Part shown: piece by piece, positions 24,359 through 33,023 of the stretch
Position numbering within the stretch: position 1 is the first letter of the stretch
Layout: each line of letters starts with the position of its first letter
NCBI GenBank assembly: GCA_040289115.1
Contig: PSKS01000005.1
Location: 1-64,000 of the forward strand
Length of the DNA: 64,000 nucleotides
Origin: JAUQQI01 sp040289115
GTDB lineage: Bacteria > Chloroflexota > Dehalococcoidia > JAUQQI01
Reading direction: 5' to 3'
The notes under the pieces: generated by a model
What the model was told of the DNA's origin: nothing
The model's database searches: none
The model's input: only the letters and a program-made list of their open reading frames with translations
Made by a program: the position numbers and the translations under genes

Positions 24359-25573
24359 TTAGAGGGTAACGGTTAATAAAGCCCCGGCCAGGTAAAGGAC
24401 CAAGGCGTACCAGAAGACCACCCCGAGGCCGAAAGACTGAGCCAGAAGGCCCAGAATCAGCGGGGAGATGGCCCCAAAGAGGGCGTTGTTTCCCCACATC
24501 AGGCCGATCATGCTACCCTCCAGCCTGAGGCCGTCGGCAATGTCCATGGCCGCCGCCTGCAGGATGGGGTTGGCCGCGTACAGGACTGACCCCATCAGTC
24601 CCACCAGAACTGTAAGGCCGACCCCCTGGCCCACCAGCCCCATGGCCGCCGCCAGTAGGGCGGAAACCCCCATAACCCCCAGCACCACCCACTTGCGGCC
24701 GGCCCAGTCCGAAAGGGCCCCAAGCAACGGCCCCGAAACTATGCCCAGCCCCGTCAGGAGGGAAACGTGGAAGCCGACGGTTACCGGGTCCAGCCGCAAG
24801 ACTTCGCTCAAGTAAAGGGGCAGAAACACCAGCAGGGCGTTGTCGGCCATGCCCCGAAGGCCGGCCACCACCATAAGCCGGGGCAGGGAACCGGCCCGGA
24901 AAAGCCTGACCAGCGACCCGAGCACCACCCGAAAGCTGGGGGAGGCGGTCGCCCTTCCCCCAGCTGAAGCCCCCGAAGCCGACCGGAGAATCAGGGCAAG
25001 GCTTACGGCCACGGCCCCGGCCGGCACCAGCGAGGCCTGCAGAACCCCTCGCCAGTCGGCGACCCGTAGTAGTACCCCCACCAGGAGGGGACCAGCTGTG
25101 TCCCCAATGCTACCGCTGGCCCGGTGCAGGGCGATAAGTAGCCCCCGCCGGCCCGGAAACCGCTGGGAAAGGATGCTTAGGGCCGGCGGGTGCCAGAGGG
25201 ACCCGGCCCCCGTTGCCAGACCGAAAGCCAGCACCAGTAGCAGATACGAGGGGGCAACAGCCGCCAGGAAATAGCCCACGCCCATCAGGCCCAGGGCCAA
25301 GGCAAGCATGAGGCTCCGGTACCGCTGGAGCCGGTCCACCACCAGGCCTCCACCCATGCTGGTGATGCCGCCGGTGAGCCTGCGGACGCTGTCGATTAGG
25401 CCGGCCTCCAGCGGTCCCAGTCCAAGGCCAGCGTACACCGCCGGCAGAATCACCAGAAAGCCCTGACCGTACGCGTGCTGGACGGCGTGGCTGCCGATGA
25501 CGGCCAGCGGCACAAACCGGTCGGCCCTGGTCCGGGGAACAGCGATGTTTGCGGTCGTCGGGTGATAGGTCAC
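24359..25573 (-). CDS. Major facilitator superfamily transporter
   Basis: About 404 residues from GTG 25573, preceded by GGGGGG six bases upstream; the frame stays open to 25906 but that would run through the divergent gene's start. About twelve hydrophobic helices; MFS loop-2/3 motif in DSVRRLTGGITSMGGGLVVDRLQRYRSL, and a repeat at GPLLGALSDWAGRKWVV in the second half. Sugar, drug or organic-acid transport are all possible. Divergent from the molybdenum-hydroxylase gene, sharing an AT-rich promoter region at 25590-25616. Confidence 0.85.
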   Translation of the reverse strand: MTYHPTTANIAVPRTRADRFVPLAVIGSHAVQHAYGQGFLVILPAVYAGLGLGPLEAGLIDSVRRLTGGITSMGGGLVVDRLQRYRSLMLALALGLMGVGYFLAAVAPSYLLLVLAFGLATGAGSLWHPPALSILSQRFPGRRGLLIALHRASGSIGDTAGPLLVGVLLRVADWRGVLQASLVPAGAVAVSLALILRSASGASAGGRATASPSFRVVLGSLVRLFRAGSLPRLMVVAGLRGMADNALLVFLPLYLSEVLRLDPVTVGFHVSLLTGLGIVSGPLLGALSDWAGRKWVVLGVMGVSALLAAAMGLVGQGVGLTVLVGLMGSVLYAANPILQAAAMDIADGLRLEGSMIGLMWGNNALFGAISPLILGLLAQSFGLGVVFWYALVLYLAGALLTVTL

Positions 25574-25655
25574 GTGGGGCCCCCCAGTGCGTTTGACTGC
25601 TATATAATAATCCGGTTGGTCCCCTTGCGCAAACCCAGCTTTGGAGGCCTGGAGT
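25574..25655. promoter_or_regulatory. Divergent promoter region between MFS and molybdenum hydroxylase genes
   Basis: The AT-rich core (25590-25616, including TATATAATAAT) stands out in this GC-rich DNA. Minus strand: TATTAT (25604-25609) with a TTGCGC-like -35 at 17 bases. Plus strand: TATAAT overlaps the same core, with no clear -35. Confidence 0.45.
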
Positions 25656-27968
25656 ATGGTCACCGCCGCCGGCAGGCTGATTGGCGCCCCCATCAAGCGG
25701 GTTGAGGACCCGAGGTTTATCACCGGCGGGGCCAGGTACGTGGCCGACATTCGGCTCCCTGGCACCCTCTCCGTCGCCTTTCTGCGGAGCCCGTATGCCA
25801 GCGCCCGCATCCGCCGGCTGGATATTTCCCGGGCCCGGGCTTTGCCCGGGGTCGTGGCGGTTTTAACCGGGGAAGATGTGGCCGGCCTGGGGGAGATGCC
25901 CGTCAACCGGGTGGTGGCGGGGATGCGGGTGCCACCCCACCCCCTGCTGGTTCGGGACCGGGTTCGGACCGTCGGGGAACCGGTCGCGGCGGTGGTGGCC
26001 GAGACCCCGGCCCTGGCCCGGGACGCCTTGGAGCTTATCGACGCCGAATATGAGGCCGGATCGGCTGTGGTCGACCCGGAGGAGGCTTTAAAGCCGGGCG
26101 CGCCCCTGGTTCACCCGGAGTTCGGCACCAATGTCGCATACACCTTCGGCCAGGAGGGCGGGGATGTGGAGGGGGCCTTCGCCCGGGCCGACCGGGTCGT
26201 CCGCCTCAAAATTGCCCACTCCCGCATCGCGGCCGTAGCCATGGAGCCCAGGGGAGCCCTGGCCGCCTACGACCCGGCCACCGGCGAGCTTACCGTCTGG
26301 GTTTCCACCCAGTCGGTTTACAACGTTCGCAACGCCCTGGCGGCCGTCCTCGGTATTCCGGACCACCGGATCCGGGTTATCGCCCCGGATGTGGGTGGCG
26401 GCTTCGGCTCGAAGGGCTGTGCCTACCGGGAGGAGGTCCTGACTGCCCACCTGGCCCGAACGCTGGGCCGGCCGGTGCGCTGGGTGGCGACCCGAAGCGA
26501 GGACCTTCTGAGCACCATGCAGGCCCGGGAGGAGGTCGACTACGTTGAGGCGGCCGTTACCGCCGACGGCCGGCTCCTGGGCCTTAAGGTCGAAAGTATC
26601 TACAATCTGGGGGCCTTCCTCCAGTTGAGTACAGCCATACCGCCCCTCCGGACCCCGGTTTACTGCGTCGGCGCCTATGACATCCCCAACGTTCGGAGCC
26701 GGGTAACGGCCGTCTTTACCAATACGATTCCCACTGGGCCTTACCGGGGGGCCGGGCGGCCGGAGGCAGCCTTCGTCGCCGAGCGGCTGATGGATACGGT
26801 GGCCCGGGAGCTGGGGCTGGACCCGGCGGAGGTCCGACGTCGAAACTTCATCCGGCCGCGGCAGTTTCCCTACCGGACGGCCACGGGGGTGGTTTACGAT
26901 AGCGGCAACTATGAGGCCGCCCTGGACCGGGCTCTAGAACTGGTGGGCTATAACAAGCTGCGCCGGGAGCAGGCCCGGGCCCGGGAGCAGGGCAAATTTC
27001 TAGGCATTGGCCTGGCAACCTACGTGGAGCTTTCGGCTCAGGGCTGGGAGAGCGGGGCCGTCCGGGTTGAGCCTAGTGGTCGGGTAACGGTTCTGACCGG
27101 CGCGGTGCCCCACGGCCAGGGCCACGAGACCACCTTCTCCCAGCTGGTGGCCGACCAGCTCGGGGTGCCCGTCGAGAACATTAGGGTACGCTACGGGGAT
27201 ACGGCGGCGGTACCAGTGGGGATCGGCACCTTCGGGTCGCGGAGCGCGGCCCTGGCAGGCAGCGCCCTAGTGGTGGCGGCCGAGCGGGTAAAGCAGAAGG
27301 CCCTTCAGGTAGCTGCCCACCTGCTCGAGGCTTCCCCCGAGGACCTGGTCTATGAGGGCGGCAAAATCTTCGTCCGGGGAGCCCCGGGACAGGCGGTAAC
27401 CCTCGAGCAGGTGGCCCGGGCCGCCTACAGCCGGGCCCCGGTCCCCGGCATCGAACCCGGCCTGGAGGCTACCGCCTATTTCCAGGCACCCCAGGAAAGC
27501 TACTCCTTCGGGGCTTACGTGGCGGTAGTTAAGGTCGACCCCGAGACTGGGGTGGTCCGGTTAGAGAAAATGGTGGCCGTGGACGACTGCGGCCGGGTGA
27601 TCAACCCCCTGCTGGTCGAGGGGCAGGTTCATGGAGGGTTGGCCCAGGGCATCGGCCAGGCCCTCCTCGAAAGGATTGCCTACGACGAGAACGGGCAGCT
27701 TCTTACGGGCAGCCTCCTGGACTACGCCCTTCCCCGGGCCGACGACCTACCGGTGTTTATCGTCGACAAGACGGAGACTCCCACCCCCAATAACCCCCTC
27801 GGGGTTAAAGGGGTTGGCGAGGCCGGCACCATCGGGGCGCCCCCAGCCGTCGTCAACGCCGTGGTGGATGCCCTTGCCCCCCTTGGCGTCCGCCACATCG
27901 ACATGCCCCTCACGCCCGAAAGGGTCCTGCGGGCCATCGTCGAGGCCCGCCAGGCCCTGCCGGGGTAA
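25656..27968 (+). CDS. Xanthine-dehydrogenase-family molybdopterin-binding large subunit (orphan)
   Basis: 770 residues from ATG 25656, with GGAGG eight bases upstream. Opens with RLIGAPIKRVEDPRFITGGARYVADI (aldehyde oxidase/XDH large-subunit start). Then come DVGGGFGSKG for cofactor binding, PTGPYRGAGRPEA near the active site, GAVPHGQGHETTFSQ and the catalytic Glu in KGVGEAGTIGAPPA. It lacks the CoxL-specific AYRCSFR loop, so it is not a form I carbon monoxide dehydrogenase. The usual FAD and [2Fe-2S] partner genes are not adjacent, nor anywhere in the window. Confidence 0.9.
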   Translation: MVTAAGRLIGAPIKRVEDPRFITGGARYVADIRLPGTLSVAFLRSPYASARIRRLDISRARALPGVVAVLTGEDVAGLGEMPVNRVVAGMRVPPHPLLVRDRVRTVGEPVAAVVAETPALARDALELIDAEYEAGSAVVDPEEALKPGAPLVHPEFGTNVAYTFGQEGGDVEGAFARADRVVRLKIAHSRIAAVAMEPRGALAAYDPATGELTVWVSTQSVYNVRNALAAVLGIPDHRIRVIAPDVGGGFGSKGCAYREEVLTAHLARTLGRPVRWVATRSEDLLSTMQAREEVDYVEAAVTADGRLLGLKVESIYNLGAFLQLSTAIPPLRTPVYCVGAYDIPNVRSRVTAVFTNTIPTGPYRGAGRPEAAFVAERLMDTVARELGLDPAEVRRRNFIRPRQFPYRTATGVVYDSGNYEAALDRALELVGYNKLRREQARAREQGKFLGIGLATYVELSAQGWESGAVRVEPSGRVTVLTGAVPHGQGHETTFSQLVADQLGVPVENIRVRYGDTAAVPVGIGTFGSRSAALAGSALVVAAERVKQKALQVAAHLLEASPEDLVYEGGKIFVRGAPGQAVTLEQVARAAYSRAPVPGIEPGLEATAYFQAPQESYSFGAYVAVVKVDPETGVVRLEKMVAVDDCGRVINPLLVEGQVHGGLAQGIGQALLERIAYDENGQLLTGSLLDYALPRADDLPVFIVDKTETPTPNNPLGVKGVGEAGTIGAPPAVVNAVVDALAPLGVRHIDMPLTPERVLRAIVEARQALPG

Positions 27969-28182
27969 CCCAACGGGCGGTCGGCGCCAGTCGGGCCTTG
28001 GGTTCGAACCCGGGCCTGGAGTTCGGGGCCTTGAGGTCCTACTGCCAACCTGACTGGGGGGCACCTGTTAGGCTGCAGGGGTCAAAGGCCAGATACTCCT
28101 GCAAAAATGCCAGCGCTTGCCTGATGTCGTAGTCAGGCCCAACTGGAAAATTCTAGCCGGCGACGGTTCGGGTGGCCGGACG

Positions 28183-29229
28183 TCATCTTGTCGGGGCGGC
28201 CGAGAAGGCCTCGATCTTCTTGACCCGGGCGATAACCTCCTTGGCCAGTTCCCGGTCTTCAGCCGTCTCCAGGGGCAAGTTCAGGGCCACGGACGTTACG
28301 AGGCCGCCATATCGTTCCCGCAGGCGGTCGGCGATCTCGTCGTAGGTAGCGATAGTAGCATAGGTTTCGAGCATCTCGTCGGTGATGAGGCCAGCCATCT
28401 CAGCCCAACGGCCCTGCAGGGAGAGCCGGTGGAGCCGGTCCACGGTCTCCCCCCAGCCGTGAAGCTCCATCACCGGCCGGTAGGTGCGGGTGGAAGCATA
28501 GAAGGCCAGCTGGCGCCGGACCGCCTCCCGCTGGGCGGCCAGGTCCGCCTCGGTCCGGCCGGTAATCACGAAGCCGGCTCCCGCCAGCCCAAAGCCCTCG
28601 AGGCTTCGGCCGGCCCGGGCCGCTCCGGCCTGCACCGCCGGGATGATCACTTCCCGAAGGTACCTCGGGCTCAGGAATGAATGGAGGCGGATGCCGTCGC
28701 AGATTTCGCCCGCAAGCCGGGCCATAAAGGCATTAACGGCCGCAATGTAAACGGGGATTCGGGGGTGCTCGATGGGGCCCGGGTTGAAAAACGGGGTCAT
28801 CAGGGTAAACGTATAGTGTTTTCCCCGGAAGTTAAGGGGGGTGCCGTTCTGCCAGCAGTCCCAGATGGCCCGCAAGGCCCCAATGTATTCCCGAAGGCGG
28901 GGGCCGGGGGCAGTCCAGGGCACGCTGAAACGCCGCTCATTGTGGCCCTTAACCTGGGTTCCCAAACCCAAGCTGAAGCGACCGCCCGAGAACTTCTGCA
29001 AATCCCAAGCCAGGTAAGCTACCACCATGGGGCTTCGGGGAAAGGCGATGGCGACCGAGGTGCCCAGAAGCAGTCGTTTTGAGTGCTCGGCGGCCAGGAC
29101 CAGCGGCAAGAAGGGGTCGTGGCTAGTCTCGCTGCTGGTCACGGCGTCATAGCCGACCTCTTCGACGCGGCGGACCAGTTCGGGCAGGGCCCGCAGATCC
29201 CGTGCCTGAAGGTGAAACTCGACGTGCAT
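28183..29229 (-). CDS. LLM-class (luciferase-like) flavin/F420-dependent oxidoreductase
   Basis: 348 residues from ATG. TIM-barrel bacterial-luciferase fold: RRVEEVGYDAVTSSETSHDPFLP at residue 20, LLLGTSVAIAFPRSPM, FSLGLGTQVKGHNERRF and PRIPVYIAAVNAFMARLAGEICDGI. The pattern is that of F420-dependent LLM proteins of the TIGR03617 type common in actinobacteria and Chloroflexota. Substrate unknown. It is transcribed away from the carboxypeptidase gene; a 17-bp palindrome lies between them (29271-29287). Confidence 0.85.
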   Translation of the reverse strand: MHVEFHLQARDLRALPELVRRVEEVGYDAVTSSETSHDPFLPLVLAAEHSKRLLLGTSVAIAFPRSPMVVAYLAWDLQKFSGGRFSLGLGTQVKGHNERRFSVPWTAPGPRLREYIGALRAIWDCWQNGTPLNFRGKHYTFTLMTPFFNPGPIEHPRIPVYIAAVNAFMARLAGEICDGIRLHSFLSPRYLREVIIPAVQAGAARAGRSLEGFGLAGAGFVITGRTEADLAAQREAVRRQLAFYASTRTYRPVMELHGWGETVDRLHRLSLQGRWAEMAGLITDEMLETYATIATYDEIADRLRERYGGLVTSVALNLPLETAEDRELAKEVIARVKKIEAFSAAPTR

Positions 29230-29270
29230 TCACCTCACCCGTTGGCCTTTGGTCCGCCTGATATATTAGC

Positions 29271-29287
29271 ACAGGGTCGCACCCTGT
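29271..29287. promoter_or_regulatory. 17-bp palindrome between LLM and carboxypeptidase genes
   Basis: ACAGGGTCGCACCCTGT is a near-perfect inverted repeat (7-bp arms, CGC centre). It abuts the -35 of the carboxypeptidase promoter and sits about 45 bases upstream of the LLM start, so one regulator could control both. Confidence 0.45.
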
Positions 29288-29316
29288 TTACAGCGGCCGG
29301 CCGGGGGGCTTATCAT
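29287..29316 (+). promoter_or_regulatory. Promoter for a probably leaderless carboxypeptidase mRNA
   Basis: TTTACA (29287-29292) and TATCAT (29311-29316) are 18 bases apart. The expected transcription start, 6-7 bases on, coincides with the GTG start codon at 29323, and there is no ribosome site between them. Confidence 0.5.
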
Positions 29317-29322
29317 TCAGGT

Positions 29323-30147
29323 GTGACACTTCCAACCGGTCTGCGTCGGCGAAGGCAGTCCCGCCGGCCGACCTGGGGCTGGGTTGTCCTGGTGGCCATA
29401 GTGTTTGCCGTCGGCCTCGGGGCGGTGTTCTGGTCCCGCCAGGGCCCCCAGGGTCTGGCCGAAGCCCCGCCCGGCCCTGAGGCCTCCGCCACTGCGCCGG
29501 TGGCGGCCGTCCCGCCCCCAGACCCCACGTCGGCCCCAACCTCGAAGGCTTCGGCCCCACCCCCCACCCCACCCCGGGATGACCAGGGCCTGCTCCTCTG
29601 GGTCAACCGGGAGCGGAGCCTTCCCCCCGACTACGTACCCCCAGACCTGGTGCCCATCACCGGAGTGCCCGTCACCGTCCAGGGCATGCTCCTCCGCCGG
29701 GTGGCCCTTGGACCCCTTCGGGAGCTTATCGAAGCGGCCCAAGCGGAAGGCCTGGAAATCGTCGTAAGCTCGGCCTACCGGTCCTATCAGACCCAGGTGG
29801 CCGTCCACAACTACTGGGTAGGGGTGCTCGGGGAGGGACGAGCGGTTCGGGTGAGCGCCCGCCCCGGCCACAGCGAGCACCAGCTGGGCACCGCCGTCGA
29901 CCTCACCAGCCCCCGAGTAAACTACCAGCTCACCGAAAGTTTTGCCGACACCCCGGAGGGCCGCTGGCTTAGGGCGAACGCCCACCGGTTCGGGTTCATA
30001 ATGAGCTACCCCGCCGGCAAAGAAGATATAACGGGGTATGATTATGAACCCTGGCACTTTCGGTTCGTGGGGGTCGAACTGGCAACCCAGCTCAACCGGG
30101 CCGGAATCTCCCTAGAGGAGTATTTTCGGAGCATCTACCGGCCGTGA
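29323..30147 (+). CDS. D-alanyl-D-alanine carboxypeptidase, VanY/LAS family
   Basis: 274 residues from GTG 29323; the frame is open further up but that part is antisense to the LLM gene. An Arg-rich start and one membrane helix (WGWVVLVAIVFAVGLGAVF) are followed by a Pro/Ala/Thr-rich linker and a zinc peptidase domain. SSAYRSYQTQ, SEHQLGTAVDL and EPWHFRFVG provide the His, Asp and His ligands. It trims the peptide stem of peptidoglycan outside the membrane. Stop overlaps the next gene's start (GTGA). Confidence 0.88.
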   Translation: MTLPTGLRRRRQSRRPTWGWVVLVAIVFAVGLGAVFWSRQGPQGLAEAPPGPEASATAPVAAVPPPDPTSAPTSKASAPPPTPPRDDQGLLLWVNRERSLPPDYVPPDLVPITGVPVTVQGMLLRRVALGPLRELIEAAQAEGLEIVVSSAYRSYQTQVAVHNYWVGVLGEGRAVRVSARPGHSEHQLGTAVDLTSPRVNYQLTESFADTPEGRWLRANAHRFGFIMSYPAGKEDITGYDYEPWHFRFVGVELATQLNRAGISLEEYFRSIYRP

Positions 30148-31052
30148 AACGCAGGCAACCCCCTTTGCCCCGGCAATGGGCCTTCCTGCTGGCGGCCGGC
30201 CTGATCGCCGGAACCACCATCGGCCTGTCCTTCTGGGGCCTGGGTAGCCAGGTCGTTTCATCGCTTAACCCGGCTGGGCCCGGAGGAGGCCGGCCGGGGG
30301 CCGAACTTCAGGCCAGGGTCGACCGGTTCGTGGCCGGGTTGCCGGCTGACTTTGGGACCATCGGGATTGCCGTCAAAAATCTGCGTACCGGCGAGGCGGC
30401 CGCTTACAATTCGGACCAAGTCTTCGAGGCCGCCAGCCTTTACAAGCTTGGGGTGATGCTTGCCATCTTTGAGGCGGTGGAGGCGGGCGATCTGACCCTG
30501 GATGACCCGATCATTATTCCGGAGTGGGCCGTAAATGCCAGTGAGTGGAGCGTCTACTACGCCGGGGACGTTGTAAGCGGGTGGGAGGCTCTGGAGGCAA
30601 TGGTCACTTTAAGCGACAACCCCACGGCCCTGGTCTTTATGCAACTTCTAGGCATCGACCGGGTCAACCGGGTCCTCCAAAGTTACGGCCTTAACGACAC
30701 CCACATGGATTGGTCGGGGACAACCACTACCCCGGCCGACGTGCTCAAAATCTTCGAGCTTATTGAGACCGGGCGGGCGGTAAGCCCCGAGGCCAGCCGG
30801 CAGATGCGGCAAATGCTCCTCCGGCAGCAGGACAAGCGCCGGATCCCCGCCGGGCTGGCGCCGGAGGTTCCGGTAGCCCACAAAACTGGGAGTCTGCCTG
30901 GAATCGCCCACGACGCCGGGATAATCTATCTGCCGGCGGGCCCGGTGATCTTGGTGGTGCTGACGGGCGACCTGGCCGACTATCGAAACGGGGAGGAGGC
31001 CATCGCCGAAGCGGCCCGGCTCGTGGCGGATTATTTTGGCGGACTGGGTTGA
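30144..31052 (+). CDS. Serine hydrolase of class A beta-lactamase/PBP fold
   Basis: 302 residues from GTG. An N-terminal membrane helix (WAFLLAAGLIAGTTIGLSFWG) anchors a domain with the three classic motifs: SLYK (SxxK, near 95), SDN (near 155) and HKTG (near 250). The class A Glu motif (ExxLN) is replaced by ETGRAVS, so efficient beta-lactam hydrolysis is doubtful. It may be a D,D-peptidase-like enzyme working with the coupled VanY-type gene. Surface-exposed. Confidence 0.82.
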   Translation: MKRRQPPLPRQWAFLLAAGLIAGTTIGLSFWGLGSQVVSSLNPAGPGGGRPGAELQARVDRFVAGLPADFGTIGIAVKNLRTGEAAAYNSDQVFEAASLYKLGVMLAIFEAVEAGDLTLDDPIIIPEWAVNASEWSVYYAGDVVSGWEALEAMVTLSDNPTALVFMQLLGIDRVNRVLQSYGLNDTHMDWSGTTTTPADVLKIFELIETGRAVSPEASRQMRQMLLRQQDKRRIPAGLAPEVPVAHKTGSLPGIAHDAGIIYLPAGPVILVVLTGDLADYRNGEEAIAEAARLVADYFGGLG

Positions 31053-31095
31053 TTTAAAATTTTATTAGACAAAACCCAGGTGGAGGTGAGGCTCG

Positions 31096-31686
31096 ATGGC
31101 CGAGGCCTTGCTTATTGTGGACCCGCAGCTGGATTTCATGCCCGGTGGGGCCCTTGCCGTCCCTGAGGGGGATAAGATTGTCCCCGTTGTTAATGAATAC
31201 GTGGAGCGGTTCCGGAAAGCCGGCCGGCCCATATTTGTCTCCCGCGACTGGCACCCGGAGGTGACGAAGCATTTCCAGCAGTACGGCGGGGTCTGGCCGC
31301 CCCACTGCATTCAGGGTAGTCGGGGCGCCGAGTTCCACCCTGATTTAAAGCTTGAGGAGGCTGTCGTCATCTCCAAGGGGATGGACCCGGAGCGGGACAG
31401 CTATTCGGCCTTCGACGGCTTCGAGGCCGACGGTACCCCCCTGGAGGAAGGGTTAAGGCGACGGGGCATCGACCACCTCTACGTTGGGGGGCTGGCCACC
31501 GATTACTGCGTCCGCTGGACCGTCCTCGAAGCCCTCAAGCGGGGGTTTAGGGTAACCGTTCTCTTGGATGCGATTCGGGGCGTCAACTTAAAGCCCCACG
31601 ACTCCGAGGAGGCCATCGAGGAGATGGTCCGGCGGGGGGCGGACGTGGCCACCCTGGAGCGTCTCCCGGCCCTCAGCCGGGCCTAA
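31096..31686 (+). CDS. pncA: Nicotinamidase (isochorismatase family)
   Basis: 196 residues after GGAGGTGAGG. Catalytic triad residues are visible: Asp in LLIVDPQLDF, Lys in VVISKGMD and Cys in LATDYCVRWT. DWHPEVTKHF supplies metal-binding Asp and His. The enzyme turns nicotinamide into nicotinate for NAD salvage. Length is typical. PncA is favoured over other isochorismatases by the full motif set SRDWHP and SKGMDPERDSYSAF. Confidence 0.9.
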   Translation: MAEALLIVDPQLDFMPGGALAVPEGDKIVPVVNEYVERFRKAGRPIFVSRDWHPEVTKHFQQYGGVWPPHCIQGSRGAEFHPDLKLEEAVVISKGMDPERDSYSAFDGFEADGTPLEEGLRRRGIDHLYVGGLATDYCVRWTVLEALKRGFRVTVLLDAIRGVNLKPHDSEEAIEEMVRRGADVATLERLPALSRA

Positions 31687-31708
31687 GCCCCAGCCCCGCC
31701 GGCGGCCG

Positions 31709-32143
31709 TCAAACGGCCACACCCAACCGGTGGCCGTTGGCGCAGATATGGTCGTACAGGGGAAACCAGTGTTCCTCTAGCCAGCGGCTGTACTCGGCCA
31801 GCTTCTCCCCGAGACCCCGCCGGCGAAGCTCCCGCTCAACAACCCCACCCCGGTGGGGATACCGGTATTTGCGGGGCAGGGGCGACCCGAAGCCGTGGGC
31901 GTAGTGGACCAGTTCGTGGGCAATGGTCACCTCAATGACCAAAGGTGGAACCGCGGGCAACCGAAGTAGACTGTTTATGCCAATCAGAGTATGCCGCTGG
32001 CACTCCGAAAGTTTAATGACCCCGAGGCGAGTTTTCCAGCTACCCATAAACCGAATAACCACCTCATTGACCCGGGGAACATCCGCAAAATGGGTTTGCC
32101 AAATCCGGTCAAGCTCCCTGCTGAGCCACAAATCTGACCGCAA
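31709..32143 (-). CDS. SprT-like zinc metallopeptidase
   Basis: 144 residues from a TTG start with AAGGAG ten bases upstream. The key motif is IAHELVHYAHG near residue 75, a HExxH zinc site with a nearby third ligand region (FGSPLPRKYRYPHRGG). RLGVIKLSECQRHTLIGINSLL matches the beta-strand region before the helix in SprT/WLM peptidases. No signal peptide. Role in DNA-protein crosslink or protein turnover is family-level inference. Confidence 0.65.
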   Translation of the reverse strand: MRSDLWLSRELDRIWQTHFADVPRVNEVVIRFMGSWKTRLGVIKLSECQRHTLIGINSLLRLPAVPPLVIEVTIAHELVHYAHGFGSPLPRKYRYPHRGGVVERELRRRGLGEKLAEYSRWLEEHWFPLYDHICANGHRLGVAV

Positions 32144-32260
32144 CTGGTCCCGTCTCCTTGAGCCTAGTTTTTAGGTTGAGGACGCCGCGATTTTAAGCAA
32201 CGGCCGGCTAGACTGTCAAGGGTCGATGGCCCCACCAGGATAACTTCCGCCCCAAAAGGT

Positions 32261-32303
32261 GGATAAAAGCGCCTGGGCCCGGAAGTTTCCGGGCCCAGGC
32301 GCT
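32261..32303 (-). terminator. Rho-independent terminator after the cupredoxin gene
   Basis: A perfect 17-bp stem (32268-32284 with 32287-32303, two-base loop) is followed on the minus strand by CTTTTATCC. It lies 35 bases beyond the cupredoxin stop and ends that minus-strand transcript. Confidence 0.8.
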
Positions 32304-32337
32304 GGGCCTAAGGAGTGTACGGCAGGCAGGCATTTTT

Positions 32338-32703
32338 TCAGTAGCCGGAGGTCCCCTCAACGATCACCTTGCCTTTCATGTTCTGGGGGTGGAAGGTGCA
32401 CTCGTACTCGTACTCCCCCGGCTGGGTGAAGGTGAATGAGGCCCGCTCACCGGGCCGCAGGGGCGGACTGTGAAACCGGGCCGGCCCCCGGGTAAAGTTC
32501 ACGTCGTGGGTGAAGTTATCGTCGTTAAACCATGTGACCGTGGTGCCTACCCCGACCTTGATCACACTGGGGTCAAATCGGTACGATTTGGCCAGCCTCA
32601 CCTCATTGGTCTGCACCGGCGCGGCGGTGCTACCGGCCCGGGCGCAGGCCACCCCCAGCACGCCCAGCAGGCCGACGAGCAAAAACAGGCGGCTAAACCT
32701 CAA
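32338..32703 (-). CDS. Cupredoxin (plastocyanin-like) lipoprotein
   Basis: 121 residues from a TTG start. Signal peptide LFLLVGLLGVLGVAC ends in a lipobox Cys near residue 20. The mature domain carries type 1 copper ligands: His in NFTHDV, then Cys, His and Met in YECTFHPQNMKG. It would transfer electrons at the outer face of the membrane. Separated by only 17 bases from two small membrane-protein genes and the TrmB regulator upstream; all may form one transcription unit ending at the terminator at 32268-32303. Confidence 0.85.
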   Translation of the reverse strand: MRFSRLFLLVGLLGVLGVACARAGSTAAPVQTNEVRLAKSYRFDPSVIKVGVGTTVTWFNDDNFTHDVNFTRGPARFHSPPLRPGERASFTFTQPGEYEYECTFHPQNMKGKVIVEGTSGY

Positions 32704-32720
32704 AACCGAAAATCCCCAAA

Positions 32721-33020
32721 CTAAGTTGCCGCCGGCCGCCCGGCCAGAACCCGCTGGACCCCGGCGACGAAGACCAGTACGAAGGCGACCAGGTCGAGAA
32801 CCTCGGAGATGGTATGGGCGAACAGGAAGACGGTGATGTCCAAGTGGTAGGTCATGTAGACGATTTCGGCCAGGGCGTAAAGGGTGAAGGCCCAGCCGAA
32901 GGTAGTCAGGCCGGCCCCGAAGGCCCGGTAAGCGAAGTAGGCGCCGATGAGAAAGGCCACCAGGTGGACCAGCAAGAACACCGCCGGCGGAAAGACGTTG
33001 ATAAACGCACCGATGGGCAT
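32721..33020 (-). CDS. Small polytopic membrane protein, unknown
   Basis: 99 residues with three or four hydrophobic segments (FPPAVFLLVHLVAFLIGAYFAYRAF, GWAFTLYALAEIVYMTYH, ITVFLFAHTISEVLDLVAFVLVFVAG). Several His and Met residues lie in the helices (LVHLV, TYHLD, FAHTI), which could bind haem or copper. I do not recognise the family. Sits between another small membrane gene and the cupredoxin gene, suggesting a shared electron-transfer or metal-handling role. Confidence 0.7.
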   Translation of the reverse strand: MPIGAFINVFPPAVFLLVHLVAFLIGAYFAYRAFGAGLTTFGWAFTLYALAEIVYMTYHLDITVFLFAHTISEVLDLVAFVLVFVAGVQRVLAGRPAAT

Positions 33021-33023
33021 GGG

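Noticed and set aside
28000..28030. GGGTTCGAACCC, which looks like a tRNA T-loop
   Set aside because: No matching acceptor stem, anticodon arm or D-arm can be built on either strand around it.
28039..28152. 37-codon open frame on the minus strand downstream of the LLM gene, ending FDPCSLTGAPQSGWQ
   Set aside because: It reads like a protein C-terminus but has no start codon and no recognisable family; possibly a gene remnant, not enough to call.
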